Source of the DNA: Serpentinimonas sp. | Lineage (GTDB): Bacteria; Pseudomonadota; Gammaproteobacteria; Burkholderiales; Burkholderiaceae_C | Reading direction: 5' to 3' | DNA: 10,353 nt | Assembly: GCA_025458665.1 (NCBI GenBank) | Contig: JALOSG010000180.1 | Span: forward strand, 1-10,353 | Shown here: one piece after another, positions 6,076 through 10,353 of the stretch | Position numbering within the stretch: position 1 is the first letter of the stretch | Layout of the letters: each line of letters starts with the position of its first letter | Notes under the pieces: model-generated | What the model saw: only the letters and a program-made list of their open reading frames with translations | Databases searched by the model: none | What the model was told of the DNA's origin: nothing | Made by a program: the position numbers and the translations under genes

Positions 6076-7074
6076 TCAGCGGGCTACCACGCGCGCCATT
6101 TCCAGGCACTTGTTGGAGTAGCCCCATTCGTTGTCGTACCAGGCCACCACCTTCACGAAGGTGCTGTCGAGGGCGATGCCGGCTTCGGCGTCGAACACAC
6201 TGGTGCACACTTCGCCGCGGAAGTCGGTGGCCACCACCTTGTCGGTGGTGTAGCCCAGCACGCCCTTCAGGGCGCCTTCGCTCTGGGCCTTCATTTCGGC
6301 GCAGATTTCGGCGTAGCTGGCTTCCTTGCTCAACTCCACAGTCAGGTCCACCACCGACACGTCGGAGGTGGGCACGCGGAAGCTCATGCCGGTGAGTTTC
6401 TTGTTCAGCTCGGGAATCACCACGCCCACGGCCTTGGCCGCGCCGGTACTGCTGGGAATGATGTTTTCCAGAATGCCACGGCCGCCGCGCCAGTCTTTGT
6501 TGCTGGGGCCGTCCACGGTTTTCTGGGTGGCGGTGGCGGCGTGCACGGTGGTCATGAGGCCACGCTTGATGCCCCACTTGTCGTTGAGCACCTTGGCCAC
6601 GGGCGCCAGGCAGTTGGTGGTGCACGAGGCGTTGGAAATGATGGCCTGGCCGGCGTAGGTCTTGTCGTTCACGCCGAACACGAACATGGGCGTGTCGTCC
6701 TTGGAAGGCGCGCTCATGATGACCTTCTTGGCGCCTGCGTCCAGGTGCTTCTGTGCACCGGCCTTGTCCAGGAAGATGCCGGTGGCTTCGATCACCACAT
6801 CGGCGCCAATCTCGTTCCACTTCAGGGCGGCGGGGTCGCGCTCGGCGGTCAGGCGGATTTTCTTGCCATTGACCACGAGATGGTTGCCCTCCACCGACAC
6901 CTCGCCCTTGAAGCGGCCGTGCACGCTGTCGTACTTGAGCATGTAGGCCAGGTAGTCGGGCTCCAGCAGGTCGTTGATGCCGACGATCTCGATGTCATTG
7001 AAGTTGGCGATGGCCGCGCGGAACACCATGCGACCGATGCGACCAAATCCGTTGATACCTACCTTGATGCTCAT
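6076..7074 (-). CDS. gapA: Glyceraldehyde-3-phosphate dehydrogenase, type I
   Basis: 332-residue phosphorylating GAPDH that interconverts glyceraldehyde 3-phosphate and 1,3-bisphosphoglycerate in glycolysis and gluconeogenesis; a cytosolic tetramer in this family. The Rossmann motif GFGRIGR is at 9-15, and D35 in GINDL indicates NAD preference. The catalytic cysteine is C151 in SNASCTTNC, and the catalytic histidine is H178 in TVHAATATQ. WYDNEWGYSNK near the C-terminus is the standard GAPDH signature. Length is normal. A strong AGGAG (7085-7081) lies 6 bases before the ATG. It starts 48 bases after the tkt stop, so the two form an operon with its own translation signal for gapA, and the unit ends at the terminator near 6016-6063. 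The name gapA is by family; some relatives call it gap or cbbG. Confidence 0.97.
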   Translation of the reverse strand: MSIKVGINGFGRIGRMVFRAAIANFNDIEIVGINDLLEPDYLAYMLKYDSVHGRFKGEVSVEGNHLVVNGKKIRLTAERDPAALKWNEIGADVVIEATGIFLDKAGAQKHLDAGAKKVIMSAPSKDDTPMFVFGVNDKTYAGQAIISNASCTTNCLAPVAKVLNDKWGIKRGLMTTVHAATATQKTVDGPSNKDWRGGRGILENIIPSSTGAAKAVGVVIPELNKKLTGMSFRVPTSDVSVVDLTVELSKEASYAEICAEMKAQSEGALKGVLGYTTDKVVATDFRGEVCTSVFDAEAGIALDSTFVKVVAWYDNEWGYSNKCLEMARVVAR

Positions 7075-7085
7075 GAGGGACTCCT
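7075..7085 (-). promoter_or_regulatory. Strong ribosome binding site of gapA
   Basis: AGGAG on the minus strand at 7085-7081 is followed by a 6-base spacer and ATG. It is the best Shine-Dalgarno in the window and fits a highly expressed enzyme translated independently of tkt. Confidence 0.8.
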
Positions 7086-7122
7086 GTAGCGGTTTGAAAT
7101 GGAATGCGGGGGTTTGCGGAAT

Positions 7123-9279
7123 TCACTGCTTGGCCAGCACGGCGCGCACCGTGTCGGCCACGTTCTCGGGGGTGAAGCCGAAGTGCTGGAACAGCACCGG
7201 CGCCGGCGCCGATTCGCCGTAGGTGTCCAGGCCCACCACCGCGGCACAGCCGTACTTCCACCAGCCGTCGGTGCTGCCCATTTCCACCGCCACGCGCGGC
7301 AGGCCGGCGGGCAGCACGGCCTTCTTGTAGTCGGTGCTCTGGCGGTCGAAGGTGGTGGTGCTGGGCATGGAGACCACACGCACCGGAATCTTGTGGCGGG
7401 CCAGCAGTTCCTGCGCCTTGAGCGCCAGCTGCACTTCGGAGCCGGTGGCAATGAGCACGGCCTTGGCGTTCTTCTTCAGGCCCACATCGGCGGGCTCGGA
7501 CAGCACATACGCACCGCGGCTGATGTGGCCCAGATCGGACTTGGGCGCGTACGGCAGGTTCTGGCGCGAGAGCAGCAGCGCGGTGGGCTTGCTGCGGTTC
7601 TCCAGCGCCACCGCCCAGGCCACCACGGTCTCGGCGGTATCGGCAGGGCGCCACACATCGAGGTTGGGGATGAGGCGCAGACTGGCGGCGTGCTCCACGC
7701 TCTGGTGCGTGGGGCCGTCCTCGCCCAGACCGATGGAGTCGTGCGTGAACACGTGGATGACGCGCTGCTTCATGAGCGCGGCCATGCGGATGGCGTTGCG
7801 CGAGTAGTCGGAGAAGGTGAGGAAGGTGCCGCCGTAGGGGATGTAACCACCGTGGAGCGCAATGCCGTTCATGATGGCGGCCATGCCGAATTCGCGCACG
7901 CCGTAGTTGATGTGGCGGCCCACCTGCACCGGGTCACCGGCCTTGGCGTTCTCGGGGGTGGTGGTGACCACGCGGCCGGCCAGGTCCATGCGCAGCGCAG
8001 GCGTGGAGCGGGTGTTGGTGAGGTTGGAGCCGGTGAGGTCGGCGCTGCCGCCCAGTAGTTCGGGCAGGGCGGCGGTCAGGGCTTCCAGCGCCAGCTGGCT
8101 GGCCTTGCGGCTGGCCACGGTTTCGGCCTTGCTGTGCGCGGCCACGGCGGCGTCCACCACCACTTGCGCGAACTGCTTGGGCAGCTCGCCCTTCATGCGG
8201 CGGGTGAACTCTCGGGCCAGTTGCGGGAAGGCCTTCTTGTATTCGGCGAAGCGGGCGTTCCAGGCCTTCTCGGCGGCCTTGCCGCTGGCCTTGGCGTCCC
8301 ACGCGGCGTACACCGGCTTGGGGATCACGAAGGGCTCGTGGGTCCAGCCCAGGGCTTCGCGGGTCAGGCGGATTTCGTCTGCGCCCAGGGGCTCGCCGTG
8401 GGCCTTGGCGGTGTTGGCGCGGTTGGGGCTGCCCTTGCCAATGTGCGTCTTGCAGATGATGAGGGTGGGGCCACCTGCACCATGGGCTCCACCGTGGCCA
8501 GCGCTGTTCTTGGCGTCGGCAATGGCGCGGTCCACCGCATCGGCGTCGTGGCCATCCACGTTGCGGATCACGTGCCAGCCATAGGCCTCGAAGCGGCGCG
8601 CGGTGTCATCGATGAACCACGGCGCCACCTGCCCGTCGATGGAGATGCCGTTGTCGTCGTACAGCGCAATCAGTTTGTTCAGCTTCCAGGCGCCGGCCAG
8701 TGCGCAGGCCTCGTGGCTGATGCCTTCCATGAGGCAGCCATCGCCCAGGAACACGTAGGTGTAGTGGTCCACCACCTCGTGGCCAGGGCGGTTGAATTCC
8801 GCGGCCAGCAGCTTCTCGGCCAGCGCCATGCCCACCGCGTTGGTGATGCCCTGACCCAGCGGGCCGGTGGTGGTTTCCACGCCCGGCGTGATGCCGGCTT
8901 CCGGGTGGCCTGCGGTCTTGCTGTGCAGCTGGCGGAAGTTCTTCAGCTCCTGCATGGGCAGCGCGTAGCCGGTGAGGTGCAGCAGCGCGTAAATGAGCAT
9001 GGAGCCGTGCCCGTTGGACAGCACGAAACGGTCGCGGTTGGCCCACTGCGGGTTGGTGGGGTTGTGGCTCAGGTGGCGCGACCAGAGCGCCACGGCCATG
9101 TCGGCCATGCCCATGGGCGCGCCGGGGTGGCCGGAGTTGGCCTGCTGCACCGCGTCCATGGCCAGCGCGCGGATGGCGTTGGCCATGGTGGCTGCGCCGA
9201 CGGAGGGGGCCGGGGCCGCAGCGGGTTTTGCGGTTTCCTGGGTGGATGCGGTGTCGGCTGCGGTGTCGGCTGCGTTCAT
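7123..9279 (-). CDS. tkt: Transketolase
   Basis: 718-residue thiamine-diphosphate enzyme that moves two-carbon ketol units between sugar phosphates in the pentose phosphate pathway, or the Calvin cycle if present. SGHPGAPMG (49-57) and NGHGSM (89-94) hold active-site histidines. GDGCLMEG (179-186) through DDN (208-210) is the ThDP/metal-binding motif. INYGVREFGM (457-466) contains the cofactor-activating glutamate (E463). FTHDSIGLGEDGPTHQ (511-526) is the transketolase signature. An Ala/Thr-rich stretch of ~31 residues precedes MANAIRALAMD, where many transketolases begin; ATG at 9186 is therefore an alternative start. Neither start has a good Shine-Dalgarno: upstream of 9279 there is only a distant GGA. 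Part of the extension is a 12-base tandem duplication. A small Gly/Ala/His-rich insert (~260-270) precedes the SPNRANTAKAHG loop. First gene of the tkt-gapA operon. Confidence 0.96.
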   Translation of the reverse strand: MNAADTAADTASTQETAKPAAAPAPSVGAATMANAIRALAMDAVQQANSGHPGAPMGMADMAVALWSRHLSHNPTNPQWANRDRFVLSNGHGSMLIYALLHLTGYALPMQELKNFRQLHSKTAGHPEAGITPGVETTTGPLGQGITNAVGMALAEKLLAAEFNRPGHEVVDHYTYVFLGDGCLMEGISHEACALAGAWKLNKLIALYDDNGISIDGQVAPWFIDDTARRFEAYGWHVIRNVDGHDADAVDRAIADAKNSAGHGGAHGAGGPTLIICKTHIGKGSPNRANTAKAHGEPLGADEIRLTREALGWTHEPFVIPKPVYAAWDAKASGKAAEKAWNARFAEYKKAFPQLAREFTRRMKGELPKQFAQVVVDAAVAAHSKAETVASRKASQLALEALTAALPELLGGSADLTGSNLTNTRSTPALRMDLAGRVVTTTPENAKAGDPVQVGRHINYGVREFGMAAIMNGIALHGGYIPYGGTFLTFSDYSRNAIRMAALMKQRVIHVFTHDSIGLGEDGPTHQSVEHAASLRLIPNLDVWRPADTAETVVAWAVALENRSKPTALLLSRQNLPYAPKSDLGHISRGAYVLSEPADVGLKKNAKAVLIATGSEVQLALKAQELLARHKIPVRVVSMPSTTTFDRQSTDYKKAVLPAGLPRVAVEMGSTDGWWKYGCAAVVGLDTYGESAPAPVLFQHFGFTPENVADTVRAVLAKQ
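9251..9274. repeat. 12-base tandem duplication in the 5' end of tkt
   Basis: GTGTCGGCTGCG occurs twice with no gap (9251-9262 and 9263-9274). In tkt it encodes the repeated Ala-Asp-Thr-Ala within MNAADTAADTAS. The unit is a multiple of three, so copy-number change would keep the frame. Confidence 0.8.
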
Positions 9280-9421
9280 GGGCGGGTAGTCCGGTGGGCT
9301 GGGATGGTCGGAATGGGCTGGGCTGGACGGGTCGGCAAGCGGGCAGGCGCTACCCCGGCGGGTTCAGGTAAACCCCAACCCCGCATTTTAAGCGGTGCCC
9401 CGGACGCCGCCCCGGAGCGGC
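9280..9421. promoter_or_regulatory. pdeM-tkt intergenic region, likely holding the tkt promoter
   Basis: 142 bases between the pdeM stop and the tkt start. On the minus strand TAAAAT (9390-9385) matches the -10 box at 5/6, but I see no acceptable -35 box at 16-18 bases. The part nearest tkt is strongly strand-biased: the plus strand has GGG at 9284, 9296, 9301, 9315, 9320, 9329 and 9341, with GGGCTGGG present twice. No clear terminator for pdeM is visible, so read-through into tkt is possible. Confidence 0.4.
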
Positions 9422-10093
9422 TCAGGGCAAGCGCCAGACCCGCCCGCCGCCAACGCCAAACCACTGCTGGCCGGGGCGGACCGGCAGGGCCTGCCCACCG
9501 GTGAAAGCGCCATAGGCGGGCAGGATGGCGTGGGCGTCGTCGGCCACGAAACAGGGCAGGCGCAGGCGGTCACGGCCGGGGCCGCTCAGGTGGCGCACCG
9601 GGTGCACGTGGCCGGCCAGCACGAAGTGGCTGGGGTGGGTTTGCGGGTGGTGGCAGCAGGCGAACGGCCCCAGCAGCCAGGGTTCGTCCACCACGGCCAT
9701 GTTCAGCTCGGCCGGTGGGTCGCCGGCGCGGTCGTCGTGGTTGCCGCGCACCAGCGTCATGTGCACCGCCGTGTGCTGCGCGCGCCATTGCCGCAACGCC
9801 TGCAGGAGGGACGCGGTGCGCGAGGAAGCGGCGTGCAGGAAGTCGCCCAGGAACACCAGTTGGCGCGCAGGGTAGGCGGTCAGCAACTGGCTGAGTCCAT
9901 CGAGGTTGGTTTGCGTGGTGCCCGCTGGCACCGGCTGGCCGAGCTGGCGGTAGGTGGCGGCCTTGCCCAGGTGCACATCGGCCACGAGCAGGGTAGCGCC
10001 CGCTGGCCACCACACGGCGTGCTGGGGCAGCAGGTGCACGGTTTCACCGCGCCACTGGGTGGTGCAGGGCGGGCTGGCGGGCTGAGCGCTCAT
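9422..10093 (-). CDS. pdeM: Ligase-associated DNA damage response endonuclease, metallophosphoesterase family
   Basis: 223-residue calcineurin-like metallophosphoesterase. The related Pseudomonas putida enzyme is a manganese-dependent DNA nuclease in a repair cluster with a DNA ligase, an exonuclease and Lhr helicase. Metal-ligand motifs appear in order: DVHLGK (D39, H41), LGDFLH (D84), RGNHDD (N118, H119), CCHHP (H148 or H149) and AGHVHP (H162, H164). The C-terminal CFVADDAHAILPAYGAFTGG (181-200) is the signature that separates PdeM from generic phosphoesterases. All metal ligands are present, so it should be active. Its ATG overlaps the stop of the upstream helicase gene by ATGA, and no Shine-Dalgarno is visible, implying translational coupling. 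No signal peptide, so cytoplasmic. Confidence 0.93.
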   Translation of the reverse strand: MSAQPASPPCTTQWRGETVHLLPQHAVWWPAGATLLVADVHLGKAATYRQLGQPVPAGTTQTNLDGLSQLLTAYPARQLVFLGDFLHAASSRTASLLQALRQWRAQHTAVHMTLVRGNHDDRAGDPPAELNMAVVDEPWLLGPFACCHHPQTHPSHFVLAGHVHPVRHLSGPGRDRLRLPCFVADDAHAILPAYGAFTGGQALPVRPGQQWFGVGGGRVWRLP

Positions 10094-10353
10094 TTGGGGG
10101 CGCGGGAGCGGGTGCTGGTGCTGGTGCGGCCGGTGCGGGGCGTACGGGCCGCCTTGCTCGCCGGTGGCTGGTCGTGCTCGCGGCCGAAGGACAGCGCACC
10201 GCGCACGTGGTCGGTCAGGTCGGGGGGCAGCGAAGCATCGGACTGCGTGCTGTCGGGCCCGGCGGCCTGCTCCAGCTGGCCCAGCAGGCGGGCAATGCGG
10301 TCGGCCATGCTTTCGTTGCTGAGCTTTTCGCGCAGACGCTCCACCATGAGCGG
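10090..10353 (-). CDS. C-terminal end of ligase-associated Lhr-type DEXH helicase (5' partial)
   Basis: Only the last 87 codons are in the window. The first residues, PLMVERLREKLSNESMADRIARLLGQLE, match the conserved extreme C-terminus of ligase-associated Lhr-Core helicases (typically FPLMVERxREKLSxExLADRIARM). The remaining ~55 residues form an unconserved, basic Ser/Thr/Arg-rich tail that includes RTGRTSTSTRSR, partly encoded by a short GGTGCT repeat (10111-10128). The helicase motifs lie outside the window. The family call rests on the short conserved segment plus the adjacent, overlapping pdeM, its usual partner. Confidence 0.8.
   Translation of the reverse strand, partial: PLMVERLREKLSNESMADRIARLLGQLEQAAGPDSTQSDASLPPDLTDHVRGALSFGREHDQPPASKAARTPRTGRTSTSTRSRAPK

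Noticed and set aside
9360..9375. Small inverted repeat GGGTT/AACCC after pdeM as a terminator
   Set aside because: The stem is only 5 bp with a 6-base loop and no T-run follows on the minus strand.
8134..9504. A 456-codon open frame on the plus strand opposite tkt, and a similar one at 7099-8058
   Set aside because: Antisense shadows of a clear transketolase gene; the first also runs through the intergenic region into pdeM and has no domain signature.
10111..10128. Three GGTGCT-type units as a regulatory repeat
   Set aside because: It lies within the coding end of the helicase gene and is explained by a Thr-Ser repeat in its tail.
1..10353. Mobile element, prophage, CRISPR array, defence island, toxin-antitoxin pair or RNA gene
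   Set aside because: I found no transposase, integrase, spaced direct repeats, restriction or defence domains, tRNA-like structures or rRNA. All sizeable stretches are accounted for by conserved protein genes.

Overview
This is a high-GC, gene-dense piece of chromosome from a Gram-negative proteobacterium. The gene set and protein style (TopB with a DAGREGE Toprim motif, monofunctional BirA, a SPOR-domain protein, tkt-gapA, and the end of a ligase-associated Lhr/PdeM repair cluster) point to the Burkholderiales, probably Comamonadaceae (Acidovorax-like). That assignment rests on protein similarity recalled from memory, not on a search. Codon and base use look even throughout. I saw no mobile element, prophage, tRNA, rRNA or CRISPR array, and no intergenic gap longer than about 145 bases.

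Layout. (1) 1-2201, minus: topB, DNA topoisomerase III, with the C-terminus cut off by the window edge. (2) 2202-2291: a divergent control region with a GC-rich alternating purine-pyrimidine tract. On the topB strand this tract can fold into a long hairpin just ahead of the ribosome binding site. (3) 2292-4402, plus: a small SET-domain protein-lysine methyltransferase, overlapping by ATGA a biotin ligase gene (birA). The birA frame continues without a stop into a SPOR domain, giving a 518-residue fusion. (4) 4413-5971, minus: a TetR-family regulator followed by an alpha/beta hydrolase, apparently one transcript. Its promoter has a perfect TTGACA -35 box, and a 16-bp operator palindrome fills the -35/-10 spacer. 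(5) 6016-9279, minus: tkt then gapA, a central carbon operon ending in a clear intrinsic terminator. (6) 9422-10353, minus: pdeM, preceded with a 4-base overlap by the last 87 codons of the ligase-associated Lhr-type helicase, which begins outside the window.

How they fit together. tkt and gapA supply transketolase and GAPDH for the pentose phosphate pathway and glycolysis/gluconeogenesis. Lhr and PdeM belong to a DNA-repair set usually found with an ATP-dependent DNA ligase and an exonuclease. topB handles decatenation and supercoil relaxation. The TetR/hydrolase pair looks like a self-contained, self-repressed unit responding to an unknown small molecule.

Most of the window is ordinary housekeeping. 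The parts worth a second look are the BirA-SPOR fusion, which lacks the membrane anchor expected for the SPOR half; the very compact and possibly leaderless tetR promoter/operator; the structured topB leader; and the orphan SET methyltransferase coupled to birA. I did not find a convincing new multi-gene system.
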